Source of the DNA: Bradyrhizobium nivariense
GTDB lineage: Bacteria > Pseudomonadota > Alphaproteobacteria > Rhizobiales > Xanthobacteraceae
Length of the DNA stretch: 64,000 nt
NCBI RefSeq assembly: GCF_029846715.1
Contig: NZ_JARVWW010000029.1
Span: 37,743 to 101,742 of the forward strand
Reading direction: 5' to 3'
Part shown: piece after piece, positions 34,547 to 43,021 of the stretch
How positions within the stretch are numbered: the stretch's first letter is position 1
Layout: each line of letters begins with the position of its first letter
The notes under the pieces: generated by a model
The model's database searches: none
What the model was told of the DNA's origin: nothing
What the model saw: only the letters and a program-made list of their open reading frames with translations
Program-made: the position numbers and the translations under genes

Positions 34547-35110
34547 TCATTTCGCAACGCGCGCTTCCTGTTTCCTGGTCACGTGCCAGAGCACGATATG
34601 GTAGTGCGGCACATCAACGCCGGGATGACCCGGGTTGAAGTAGAAGCTGACGTGGTCAACTGCTCCCGCGGACCCTGCCGCCTCCAATGACTTGTGATCG
34701 TCGATGTCCTTGTTCGGGACCATGTACACGGTCGCCACCAGACGATCCCTGCGATCGAAGCACAGGAACGGCCCCAGCGGCAAAGTGTCGGGCTTGACGA
34801 AGATGATGCCGAGGCCCGGAAAGAACTTTGGGAAGTTCACGAGATCGCTGACCCGTTCGTATCCGTTTTTTTCGGCGACCTTCCGCTGATTTGGCGGCGA
34901 ACGAACGGCTTCGTGCTTCCTGTGCGCTTTGCCGCTTCGGTGAGGGGCTGTTCTGGTTTGCTTGACCTCATCAGGCGGCGGCGCAGTGGCCGGTGCGAGT
35001 GTCTGCTGCGCTGGTGGCCAGATGGGAGCGAATTGGGCGGCGGGATGCCTCACGTCGGCGATCAAGGCGAGCAGCGCAACCAGAGCTGCGGTCACAAGCG
35101 CTTTGCGCAT
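34547..35110 (-). CDS. Exported hypothetical protein (187 aa)
   Basis: The protein begins with a signal peptide (MRKALVTAALVALLALIADV, cleavage after about PAAQ). A proline-rich, basic linker follows (about 30-80). The folded C-terminal domain contains PGLGIIFVKPDTLPLGPFLCFD, then LVATVYMVPNKDI and VPHYHIVLWHV. The histidines in the last segment could bind a metal. GGGAGGTGTCG precedes the ATG at 35110. It lies 33 nt downstream of the exported receptor-like gene and is probably co-transcribed with it. I do not recognise the family. Confidence 0.65.
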   Translation of the reverse strand: MRKALVTAALVALLALIADVRHPAAQFAPIWPPAQQTLAPATAPPPDEVKQTRTAPHRSGKAHRKHEAVRSPPNQRKVAEKNGYERVSDLVNFPKFFPGLGIIFVKPDTLPLGPFLCFDRRDRLVATVYMVPNKDIDDHKSLEAAGSAGAVDHVSFYFNPGHPGVDVPHYHIVLWHVTRKQEARVAK

Positions 35111-35143
35111 CGACACCTCCCGGGGTTTGTTTACCAAGTTTGT

Positions 35144-36337
35144 TCACTTGGGCGGATTGCGTTCTCGCCAGCGCAAGAAATCCCGGAACAATTCTTCGCG
35201 GTCGGGAGCACTGGCGGTCGGTTTTCCCTCGAGGAACCGGCCGAACGCCTTGCGAAGCGCGGCCTCGCCTCCCGATTGCTGCTGGAGCCAGCGCTCTGCC
35301 GGTCGGAATCGTCGCCATCCGGGGAGCTGCGCGGCCAGGTTCACCTCGCGCCATTTGGGGTGATGCGCGTCGCCGAGAAATTCGGGGAAGCGCGTGAACA
35401 ATGTCTGGACGAACAATTCCAGCAGCCGAAATCGCTCGTTGCCGCTCGGCCAGTTGTAGGCGAAGAGGGCGGATTTGATCGCGATCGTGTCGACGCTTGC
35501 TTCGGCGGCGATGATATTCGGGTAGTCCTTATGGCGGAGCGTCGATGGCAGATAATCTTGTTGCAGCAGCTCTTTGGAGTAGGGGATGGGCAGGAAGTGA
35601 ACACCATCGAGTTGCGAGACCTGTGCCAGGAAGCTGACCGGTTTTCCTGAGACCAGCAGAGCGGCGGCGAGATCTCCCTTCCTCAGACCATCCAGCGCGG
35701 CCTCCGGACCCAGGTTCGACTCGCTGATCTTCACGCCCAGACGGTTCAACACCTCGCGGCCAAGGACAGCGGCGGCACTGCCGTCGTCCCCGAGATTGAC
35801 CCTCTTTCCCGCCAGGTCCGTCAGGCTTCCGATCTCCGGCCGCGCGAGAAGATGGAACTCTTCGATATGGAGCGGGGCAATGTAGGTAAGCTTGTCAGAG
35901 ATATCTCCGAACGTCCTTGTCTCCCGGAGCCGGTCGACCAGGACGACAGGCGCGATCGCCACGTCGGCGCCTGAGAGGGTGAGCACATCAAGGACGTTGC
36001 GGATACCGCCGTTTCCCACGATGGACAGGACCCGCAGTGCAACCTCGCCATGAGGGCCGGTCTCCTGGCCGCCGGCGAGTGTAGTCGCAATGTCCTGCGC
36101 GATCGCGAATTCAGTGCATTGCGGCGTACCAGTTACGAATCCCACCGTATACGGGTCCGCAGATAGTCCCGTTCCCTTCCTGGGGATGCCTTCTTTTCGC
36201 GGAGATACCTTTGCGGATTCGCTCGGAGAAGCGGACGGCCGCTTTTGCGCGAGGGAATCCTGGACCTGTCCGCCGAGCCAGGCCGCTGCAATCAACGCGA
36301 TGAACAAACCGGCCCGCATCGCTCCGCAGACCCTCAT
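35144..36337 (-). CDS. TAXI/NMT1-like periplasmic binding protein
   Basis: The 397-aa product has an N-terminal hydrophobic export segment (about residues 8-30), a low-complexity linker (about 31-58), then a type 2 periplasmic-binding fold of the TAXI (TRAP) kind: VGFVTGTPQCTEFAIAQDIA, VLSIVGNGGIRNVLDVLTLSGADVAIAP, then LAGKRVNLGDDGSAAAVLGREVL. No DctQM-type permease is adjacent, so it may be an orphan receptor, possibly for sensing rather than import. The following exported protein is probably in the same operon. Ligand unknown. Confidence 0.7.
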   Translation of the reverse strand: MRVCGAMRAGLFIALIAAAWLGGQVQDSLAQKRPSASPSESAKVSPRKEGIPRKGTGLSADPYTVGFVTGTPQCTEFAIAQDIATTLAGGQETGPHGEVALRVLSIVGNGGIRNVLDVLTLSGADVAIAPVVLVDRLRETRTFGDISDKLTYIAPLHIEEFHLLARPEIGSLTDLAGKRVNLGDDGSAAAVLGREVLNRLGVKISESNLGPEAALDGLRKGDLAAALLVSGKPVSFLAQVSQLDGVHFLPIPYSKELLQQDYLPSTLRHKDYPNIIAAEASVDTIAIKSALFAYNWPSGNERFRLLELFVQTLFTRFPEFLGDAHHPKWREVNLAAQLPGWRRFRPAERWLQQQSGGEAALRKAFGRFLEGKPTASAPDREELFRDFLRWRERNPPK

Positions 36338-36522
36338 CGTTCAAGCCTGCTCGGTCAGCCCTCCCTTGGGCGGGACATGCTCCGAGAAACGGCCACCTGC
36401 CGTGCCCGAAGCAAAACCGAGGCTAATGCTCGGCCTTCCAACGCGCCCGGGGCAACGGCGTTCCGTGATGGATGCCTGCGGCAGGTCGCCAGGTTATCTA
36501 TCCAGGCGTCGGAACCGACACC

Positions 36523-37794
36523 TCAAACCACGCGCTTGCCGGCCTTCGCCGCGATCGGCTTCTGCACGAAATACATCAGGACCAGGGAAATCACCGCCGT
36601 CGTCACGACGACGTATCCCAGCCGGTCGAAATGCCGGAGCGTACCGTCGCCATCCTGCGCGATGAGCGCGGCGGCGAGCACGGAGCCGAGCCCGCCGGAG
36701 AATTGTTGCAGGGACGCGCCGACGGCGCTGAAGGAGCCGCGCTGTGCCGGCTCGGGGATTGCGGAGATCAACGCCTGCGACGGGATCATGCGTGAGAAGA
36801 TGCCGACGAACATCAGGACGTTGACCAGGATCGCGACCGGCAGCCTCACCTGGCCGAGATGCGTGTAGATCAGCACCATGACGATCGACATGGCGCTGCC
36901 GAAGGCAAAGGTCGGGTATTTGCCGAAAGCATCGCTCGCGCGTCCGACCAATGGGCCGATGACGATGCTGAACAGGCCGGAGACGAGATAGATCGTCGGC
37001 AGATGCACGATATCGATGCCGAGGTTGTGCACGGTGTAGGCGCTGCCGAACGGCATCAGCATGTAGCCGCCGGTCGCCAGCAGCGTCGTCACTGAGAATG
37101 CCATCCAATAACGTGGCTGCGAGACCGTTGCGACCAGATGCCGGAACGGGTTTCTATCCTGCTTCAGCGCGAGATGGCCGTTCACCGGCTTCATCAGGAA
37201 CAGCACGGCGGCCATCCCGATCACCGACAGGCCGACCAGTGCGCCGAACGCGACGTGCCAGTTCCACTGGTTGGCGAGGAAAAGACCAGCAGGGATGCCC
37301 AGCACCTGGCTTGCGGCGAAGGCGGTTTGCACGAAACCCATGACGCGGCCGCGCAATTTCAGCGCAAACAGATCGGTCACGATGGCGAGCACGACCGAGC
37401 CGATCACGCCGCCGAACAGGCCGGTCACGATCCGCCCCAGCAGCAACAGATGATAGTTGGGCGCGATCGCGCAAAGCGCCGTGCCGAGGGTAAAGCCGGC
37501 ATAGAAAAACAGCAGCAGCCGCTTGCGATCGAACCGATCGGCAAAGCCAGCCGCCATGATGCCGGAAATTCCCGCGCTGAATGCATAGGCCGAGACCGCC
37601 GCCCCGAACTGTGCGGCCGAAATATCGAGCGCCGGCATCATGATGGCGCCGAGCGGCGACATGATCATGAAATCGATGATGATCGTGAACTGGACCAGCG
37701 CCAGCAGCGCAACCAGGATCGCCTGGTAGCGCGAAAAGCCGCGGGATGGCGCTTGCCGCTCGGCTATCGGCTCGGTCAGGGTTTGTTCGGTCAT
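36523..37794 (-). CDS. MFS transporter
   Basis: The 423-aa protein has about 12 hydrophobic helices and MFS motifs, including FADRFDRKRLLLFF (motif A, helix 2-3 loop) and the helix 4-5 region LGRIVTGLFGGVIGSVVLAIVTDLF. It resembles drug/arabinose-efflux type permeases. The N-terminal 20 residues are hydrophilic and cytoplasmic. No ribosome binding site of note precedes the ATG. Likely an exporter; substrate unknown. Confidence 0.85.
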   Translation of the reverse strand: MTEQTLTEPIAERQAPSRGFSRYQAILVALLALVQFTIIIDFMIMSPLGAIMMPALDISAAQFGAAVSAYAFSAGISGIMAAGFADRFDRKRLLLFFYAGFTLGTALCAIAPNYHLLLLGRIVTGLFGGVIGSVVLAIVTDLFALKLRGRVMGFVQTAFAASQVLGIPAGLFLANQWNWHVAFGALVGLSVIGMAAVLFLMKPVNGHLALKQDRNPFRHLVATVSQPRYWMAFSVTTLLATGGYMLMPFGSAYTVHNLGIDIVHLPTIYLVSGLFSIVIGPLVGRASDAFGKYPTFAFGSAMSIVMVLIYTHLGQVRLPVAILVNVLMFVGIFSRMIPSQALISAIPEPAQRGSFSAVGASLQQFSGGLGSVLAAALIAQDGDGTLRHFDRLGYVVVTTAVISLVLMYFVQKPIAAKAGKRVV

Positions 37795-38094
37795 GGCATT
37801 TCATTCGGGAGGAGACAGGTGAGGACGCGCGATCTGCCGCCGGACGGCGGTTCCTATCTATTCTGGATCTGCGTTATTTCGATGGGTTGACAATAGTTTT
37901 AATGGCTGTCTCGGCGCGGTGCGCCGGTTCAGGTTGCGGCAAGTTCTGTCGGGCCCTGAAAACTGAATTCGCTTCTACTCCCAAGGCCCGACATTGCCGA
38001 CCGAGCGGGCTACGTCGGTTTCGGGCCCACAACCAGACATTCAGTCGTGGCTGTGTTAGAACGGGCCTTCATCCTTCTGCCTTCATCCCTTCTA
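37795..38094. other. Intergenic region without recognised gene
   Basis: This 300-nt stretch between the MFS gene and the orphan ORF has a TTGACA hexamer at about 37887 but no convincing -10 box. A 23-codon frame starting with GTG at 37819 has a strong upstream GGGAGGAG but no other support. Confidence 0.4.
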
Positions 38095-38505
38095 ATGTCC
38101 GAGCAAGGTATGCCTAGGTATTTTCCGATCGACGCAGGCGTGAGCTTCGACTGCGATCAAAGTGATCTTCTCGCGATTAGCTGGACGCCGGACAGCCTCT
38201 CCGCAGATTTCCTTCTACCGAGCACCCCAGGCCGCGCACTCCGCATTCGCTTCAACGGAGCAACTATCGTTCGCCTTTTGGATGAGATGCCTCTCAGCAC
38301 GGAGCACGGCACTAAAAACGAAGGGCTGGTTTCAAGACACTTCGCTTATCGGGTGGAAGGTTCAACTTTCGCGGAAACTCAGTCCGAGGCTTGGAAATTT
38401 GCCTATCGTCCGGTTTGTCACTACGAGTTCGTCACTGGATCGGGCTGCATGGATGTTCTTTCAAAGTTTGAACCCTCCTTTGAAATGGTCGGCTCTAGCG
38501 AGTGA
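38095..38505 (+). CDS. Orphan hypothetical protein of lower GC
   Basis: The product of about 136 aa (or 131 aa from ATG 38110) is soluble, with no signal or membrane segment. It has a beta-rich look: FPIDAGVSFDCDQSDLLAISW, ALRIRFNGATIVRLLDEMP, FAYRVEGSTFAE and KFAYRPVCHYEFVTGSGCMDVLS. Codon use is visibly less GC-rich than in flanking genes, suggesting recent acquisition. No strong ribosome binding site. It stands alone between the MFS gene and the convergent GntR gene. The size and beta-rich form recall small immunity-type proteins, but this is only an impression. Confidence 0.55.
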   Translation: MSEQGMPRYFPIDAGVSFDCDQSDLLAISWTPDSLSADFLLPSTPGRALRIRFNGATIVRLLDEMPLSTEHGTKNEGLVSRHFAYRVEGSTFAETQSEAWKFAYRPVCHYEFVTGSGCMDVLSKFEPSFEMVGSSE

Positions 38506-38587
38506 CCATGTCCACCTTGGGTCAAAACGGGAAATGCCGGAGTTGCCGCATAGGTCTGCTCCACCACTAACAGCGGCCGTCTCGCAT

Positions 38588-39289
38588 TTATGACTGCGCG
38601 CCGTGGTGTTCAGCCTCCTCGCCCGCGATCCGCGCCAGATAGTCCTTCTTGCTGAACTGCATGTGATCGACGCAGAGCTGGGCCAGCGCCCAGCTGTCGC
38701 GGCCCTTCAGCAGCTCGATCATCAGCTCGTGCTGGCGCCGTGATTGTGCCAGCCCGTCGCTGTCGGCGAGATTCTTCGCGCGCATCGGCAGCGTCAAGTT
38801 CATGTAGTCCTGAAGCGAGCGCACCAGATAGGGATTGCCGCAGGCCGAAAACAGCGCGAGGTGGAAGGCGTCGTTGGCCTCGTGGATGCCACGCAAATCC
38901 TGCACGTCCGCTCTCGCGCAATACTGCCGTTGCAGCACGATCAACGCGTCGATCAGGTTTTGCGGTGCGGGCAGGGGGATCATCAGCGCGGCCTGTCGCG
39001 TCAGCATCTCCCGGACCTCGTAGATCTGCCGGACCTCCTCGGCCGAATAAAACCGCACGGTGGCGCCGACATTCTTCTCGCGGCGGACGATGCCGCGGCG
39101 CTCCGCATCCACCAGCGCCTGGCGCACGAAGTGCCGCGAGGTGCCGTAGGCCGACATCAGCGCGTCCTCGGTCAGGCGCGCGCCCGGCGCGAGCCGGCCG
39201 AAGATGATGTCCTCCTCGAGCCGCGCGACGACGTCGTCCGGATCGTCGCGCCGGACCGTCATTGCCTCAGCGGTGCGGGTGTCGGACAT
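38588..39289 (-). CDS. GntR-family regulator with FCD domain
   Basis: The protein of about 233 aa has an N-terminal winged helix (LEEDIIFGRLAPGARLTEDALMSAYGTSRHFVRQAL, residues about 19-54). The all-helical FCD effector domain has its usual pocket histidines (NDAFHLALFSACGN, RRQHELMIELL, CVDHMQ). FCD regulators often respond to sugar acids. It is divergent from the IlvD/Edd dehydratase with 174 nt between starts. An inverted 12-bp repeat pair there is a likely operator. GAGG precedes the ATG at 39289. It probably represses the dehydratase-TRAP operon until the substrate is present. Confidence 0.88.
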   Translation of the reverse strand: MSDTRTAEAMTVRRDDPDDVVARLEEDIIFGRLAPGARLTEDALMSAYGTSRHFVRQALVDAERRGIVRREKNVGATVRFYSAEEVRQIYEVREMLTRQAALMIPLPAPQNLIDALIVLQRQYCARADVQDLRGIHEANDAFHLALFSACGNPYLVRSLQDYMNLTLPMRAKNLADSDGLAQSRRQHELMIELLKGRDSWALAQLCVDHMQFSKKDYLARIAGEEAEHHGAQS

Positions 39290-39344
39290 GCCCTCAGCCT
39301 CCCGGCGTCTGGCCGGTCCCATCCTGTGGAGCAGGGAAGGCCCG

Positions 39345-39421
39345 GATTGTCAATAATCTGGCCGCCCGCTGGCGCGTAGATCTAGAAATCGGCAGGCTTG
39401 ACGTCTGTCTTATTGACAATC
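39345..39421. promoter_or_regulatory. Operator/promoter of the GntR-dehydratase divergon
   Basis: The 12-mer GATTGTCAATAA (39345-39356) is repeated in perfect inverse as TTATTGACAATC (39410-39421), 53 nt apart. The right copy contains TTGACA (39413-39418), which with TACGAC (39435-39440, 16-nt spacer) could be the dehydratase promoter. Each half is itself nearly palindromic (ATTGTCAAT), as expected for a GntR dimer. Confidence 0.6.
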
Positions 39422-39463
39422 AGGGGGCGGTCTGTACGACAATGGCAGGGTGAACGGAGTGGC

Positions 39464-41185
39464 ATGATGACGAGTGGCTTGCGCAAAGGGCTGACGAGCT
39501 ATGGCGATGCCGGCTTCTCGCTGTTCCTGCGCAAGGCGTTCATCAAGGCCATGGGCTATTCCGACGACGCGCTGGAGCGCCCGATCGTCGGCATCACCAA
39601 CACCTACAGCGACTACAATCCCTGTCACGGCAACGTGCCGCAGATCATCGAAGCCGCCAAGCGCGGCGTGATGCTGTCGGGCGCGATGCCGTTCGTGTTC
39701 CCGACCATCTCGATCGCGGAGAGCTTTGCGCATCCGACCTCGATGTATCTGCGCAATCTGATGGCAATGGACACCGAGGAGATGATCCGCGCGCAGCCGA
39801 TGGATTCGGTGATCGTGATTGGCGGCTGCGACAAGACGCTGCCTGCGCAAGTGATGGCCGCGATCAGCGCCGATCTGCCGACCGTGGTCATTCCGGTCGG
39901 GCCGATGGTGGTCGGCCACCATAAGGGTGAGGTGTTAGGGGCCTGCACCGACTGCCGCCGGCTGTGGGGCAAGTATCGCGCCGGCGAGATCGATGATGCC
40001 GAGATTGAAGCGGTCAATGGTCGTCTCGCGCCGTCGGTCGGCACCTGCATGGTGATGGGCACGGCTTCGACCATGGCCTGCATGATTGAAGCCATGGGCC
40101 TGTCGCTGCCGATGAGCGCGACGATTCCCGCGCCGCATGCCGAGCGCTTTCGTCTGGCGGAGGCGAGCGGCAGGGTTGCCGCCGAGATGGCCAAGACCAA
40201 GGGACCGAAGCCGAGCGAGTTGCTGACGCCGGCCTCCTTTAGGAATGCCCAGGTCGTGCTTCAGGCGATCGGCGGCTCGACCAACGGCTTGATCCATTTG
40301 ACCGCGATGGCACATCGCTCGCCGCACCGGCTCGATCTCGGGGTGTTCGACCAGATCGGCCGCGAGGTGCCGGTGCTGGTCGATCTCAAGCCGTCCGGCG
40401 AGCATTATATGGAGCATTTTCATCACGCCGGTGGCGTGCCGAAACTGCTGGCGCAGCTTGGCGACCTCGTCGATCTCGATGCGAAGACCATCACGGGCGA
40501 GAGCCTGCGCGATGTCGTCGCGAACGCAGAAGACGTGCCCGGCCAGGACGCGATCCGCCCGCGCGACAATCCGATCAAGAAGGAAGGCGGCCTCGCCGTC
40601 CTGCACGGCAACCTCGCACCGCGCGGCGCGGTCATCAAGCAATCTGCCGCGAGCCCAAAGTTGTTGCAGCACACGGGACGTGCCGTGGTGTTCGAATCCG
40701 TCGAGGACATGACGCTGCGGGTTGACGATCCCGATCTCGACGTGAACGCTGATGACGTGCTGGTGCTGCGCAATGCCGGCCCGAAGGGTGCACCGGGAAT
40801 GCCCGAGGCGGGCTATCTGCCGATCCCGAAGAAGCTCGCGCGTGGCGGTACCAAGGACATGGTGCGCATTTCGGACGCGCGCATGAGCGGCACCGCGTTC
40901 GGCACCATCGTGCTGCACATCACGCCGGAATCCGCCGTCGGTGGGCCGCTGGCGCTGGTGAGGAACGGCGACATGATCCGCCTCGACGTTGCCAGGCGCA
41001 GCATCGAACTGCTGGTCGATGCGGCCGAGCTGGAACGGCGGCGCGCCACGTTGAAACCGGCCGCTGCGCCGGACGAGGCGCGGCGCGGCTATGCCTGGCT
41101 GTTCAACGAGACCATCATGCAGGCCGACGAGGGCTGCGACTTCGATTTCATGCAGAGGACTGGGAAGCAGACTGAGAAGGGGTGA
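39464..41185 (+). CDS. IlvD/Edd-family sugar-acid dehydratase
   Basis: The 573-aa protein is a dihydroxyacid/sugar-acid dehydratase with candidate iron-sulfur cysteines Cys54 (NPCHGN), Cys122 (GGCDKT) and Cys195 (GTCMVM). These are spaced exactly as in characterised pentonate dehydratases of rhizobia and Caulobacter. The catalytic serine region is ARMSGTAFG. It would dehydrate an aldonate or aldarate to a 2-keto-3-deoxy acid. True IlvD is less likely because of the GntR regulator and the following TRAP transporter genes. CGGAG precedes the ATG at 39464. Confidence 0.88.
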   Translation: MMTSGLRKGLTSYGDAGFSLFLRKAFIKAMGYSDDALERPIVGITNTYSDYNPCHGNVPQIIEAAKRGVMLSGAMPFVFPTISIAESFAHPTSMYLRNLMAMDTEEMIRAQPMDSVIVIGGCDKTLPAQVMAAISADLPTVVIPVGPMVVGHHKGEVLGACTDCRRLWGKYRAGEIDDAEIEAVNGRLAPSVGTCMVMGTASTMACMIEAMGLSLPMSATIPAPHAERFRLAEASGRVAAEMAKTKGPKPSELLTPASFRNAQVVLQAIGGSTNGLIHLTAMAHRSPHRLDLGVFDQIGREVPVLVDLKPSGEHYMEHFHHAGGVPKLLAQLGDLVDLDAKTITGESLRDVVANAEDVPGQDAIRPRDNPIKKEGGLAVLHGNLAPRGAVIKQSAASPKLLQHTGRAVVFESVEDMTLRVDDPDLDVNADDVLVLRNAGPKGAPGMPEAGYLPIPKKLARGGTKDMVRISDARMSGTAFGTIVLHITPESAVGGPLALVRNGDMIRLDVARRSIELLVDAAELERRRATLKPAAAPDEARRGYAWLFNETIMQADEGCDFDFMQRTGKQTEKG

Positions 41186-41244
41186 CCAACCCAAAACGGA
41201 GCCCAGACCGCTGAAGCGGCGGGCGTTAAAAACAGGGGGAAACG

Positions 41245-42252
41245 ATGATTGCACGATCCATGCCAAGATTCTTACATCGGCTGGCGGCAACGGCCGCGAT
41301 CCTGTTCGTCACGGGCGCATCGGCACAGGAGGTGAAGCATTATCGCTTCGCCTATGACCAGCCGCGCAACACCGGCTATTCCATCGCGGGCGACCTTTTT
41401 GCCGACAAGCTCAAGGAATTGAGCAAAGGCACCATGATCATCGACCAGTATCCGGGCGCGCAGCTCGGGCAGGAGCCGCAGGTGCTCCAGCTCGTGAAAG
41501 CGGGCGACGTCGAATTTGCGATCATCTCCTCGGCGAACACCGCGACGATCTCGCCACAGGCGGGCGTGATGTCGTTGCACTTCCTCTTCCGCGACGAGAA
41601 CCACGTGGTCAAGGGGCTGGCAGATCCAAAAGTGTTCGAAGCTCTCAAGACCCTGATCGACGAGACCACGCAGGGCCTGCACGTCATCGCGACGGGCTCA
41701 CAGGGCGTTCGTCACATGTACTCCAAGAAGGAGATCCACAATGTCGGCGACATCAAGGGCCTGAAGATCCGCGTGCAGGCGACCGCGACCGAGGACACCA
41801 TGTTTCCGGCCTACGGAGCCCAGACCGTGCACATGCCGTTCGGCAGCGTCTACACAAGCTTGCAAACCGGCGTGGTCGACGTCGCCGAGAACAGCATCAA
41901 CGTCTACCTCGTCAACAAGCATTACGAGGTCGCCCCGGTGCTGAACATCACCGAGCACGAGGCCAACAACGCGCTGGTGTTCATCTCCGACAAACTCTGG
42001 CAGAGCCTTTCGGCCGAGCAGAAGGGCTGGGTGCAGGCGGCGGGGAACGAGGTCAGCTCCAAGGAGCCGCAGAAGGCGTTCGAGCTGGAGCGGACCGCGG
42101 CCGAGAAGTTGAAAAAGATGGGCGTGAAGATCGTCGACAACGTCGACAAGAAGAGTTTTACGGCGATCGCCGATCCCTATCTCGACAAGCTCGCCAAGGA
42201 GCTCGGCCCGCACGCCGAGAAGATCAAGGATTTGATCCGCTCGATCAACTAG
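41245..42252 (+). CDS. TRAP transporter substrate-binding protein, DctP family (second system)
   Basis: The 335-aa product has a Sec signal peptide (about residues 1-27, ending ASAQ) and a DctP receptor body: YRFAYDQPRNTGYSIAGDLFADKL, then GSQGVRHMYSKKEI and GLKIRVQATATE (containing the arginine that usually holds the ligand carboxylate). It follows the sugar-acid dehydratase by 59 nt, with GGGGGAAACG before the ATG. The ligand is probably the sugar acid acted on by that enzyme. A palindromic repeat separates it from dctQ. Confidence 0.9.
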   Translation: MIARSMPRFLHRLAATAAILFVTGASAQEVKHYRFAYDQPRNTGYSIAGDLFADKLKELSKGTMIIDQYPGAQLGQEPQVLQLVKAGDVEFAIISSANTATISPQAGVMSLHFLFRDENHVVKGLADPKVFEALKTLIDETTQGLHVIATGSQGVRHMYSKKEIHNVGDIKGLKIRVQATATEDTMFPAYGAQTVHMPFGSVYTSLQTGVVDVAENSINVYLVNKHYEVAPVLNITEHEANNALVFISDKLWQSLSAEQKGWVQAAGNEVSSKEPQKAFELERTAAEKLKKMGVKIVDNVDKKSFTAIADPYLDKLAKELGPHAEKIKDLIRSIN

Positions 42253-42259
42253 GCCGCCT

Positions 42260-42388
42260 GTGGCCGTCCTTCGAGACGCCCGCCTACGGCGGGCCCTCAG
42301 GACGAGGTCCGGTTTTCCGGCAGCATTTTAGACCCTCATGGTGAGGGCCCGCCAAGGCGGGCGTCTCGAACCATGCAGGCCGAGCACG
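42260..42388. repeat. Dispersed palindromic repeat, family C copy 2 (inside TRAP operon)
   Basis: It shares the arms and the terminal CGAACCATGCAGGCCGAGCA with 26457-26585. The inner arms are GACGCCCGCCTACGGCGGGC and GGGCCCGCCAAGGCGGGCGTC. It lies 7 nt after dctP and 54 nt before dctQ, so the operon mRNA would carry a large hairpin at this point. Confidence 0.75.
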
Positions 42389-42442
42389 TTCGGCAGCTTC
42401 CCAGCTGTCACATGCCACAGCTCCGGGATGACGGGGAAGTAA

Positions 42443-43021
42443 ATGCCAATCGCCGACAAACTTCTGGTGCAACGGCAGCGTCACCTCAAGTGGCGCGGGC
42501 TCGACTGGCTTGAGCTGGCTCTGATGATCCTCTGCGGCGTGCTCTGCTTCGGCTTCTCGCTGTCGGTCACTGCCGACATCGTCACCCGCACTATCGGCCA
42601 TCCCTGGCTGTGGCTTCAGGAAGTGACCTCGACGCTGTTCATCTACGCGATCTTCATCGGGGCGGCGGCCGCGACGCGACGCAACGACCACCTCTATCTC
42701 ACCGCGATCTCCGAGGCGATGCACGGCACGTCCCGCGTGATCGTGGAAGTGATCATCCGCCTGGTCGTGCTCGGCGTCGCGTTCTGCCTGATCTGGTACG
42801 GCTATCAGAACTATCTCCGCGGCTTCGGCAGTTTCCGCCTGCCGTCGGGCACGCCGATCGCATCGCTCTACGCGATCATCCCGCTGTCGGGCCTGCTGGT
42901 CGGCCTGTTCACGATCGAGCAGCTCGTCAATGGCCTGCGCAACGGCTTTGACGACCCCGAGCCGTCCGATGAGGATGCAGCGCCTGTTGTCACCGACGCA
43001 CAGATGAGGGCGCAGCCGTGA
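42443..43021 (+). CDS. TRAP transporter small permease, DctQ family (second system)
   Basis: The 192-aa membrane protein has about four helices (near 28-48, 63-81, 102-124 and 143-163), with the DctQ pattern WLQEVTSTLFIYAIFIGAAAATRRNDHL. The acidic tail (DDPEPSDEDAAP) is cytoplasmic. It pairs with the DctM encoded next, whose GTG start overlaps this stop by 4 nt. GGGGAAG precedes the ATG. Part of the dehydratase-linked TRAP system. Confidence 0.9.
   Translation: MPIADKLLVQRQRHLKWRGLDWLELALMILCGVLCFGFSLSVTADIVTRTIGHPWLWLQEVTSTLFIYAIFIGAAAATRRNDHLYLTAISEAMHGTSRVIVEVIIRLVVLGVAFCLIWYGYQNYLRGFGSFRLPSGTPIASLYAIIPLSGLLVGLFTIEQLVNGLRNGFDDPEPSDEDAAPVVTDAQMRAQP

Noticed and set aside
37819..37890. 23-codon frame starting with GTG after a strong GGGAGGAG
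   Set aside because: A good ribosome binding site alone is not enough. The peptide has no clear membrane or conserved character, and there is no gene context in this direction.
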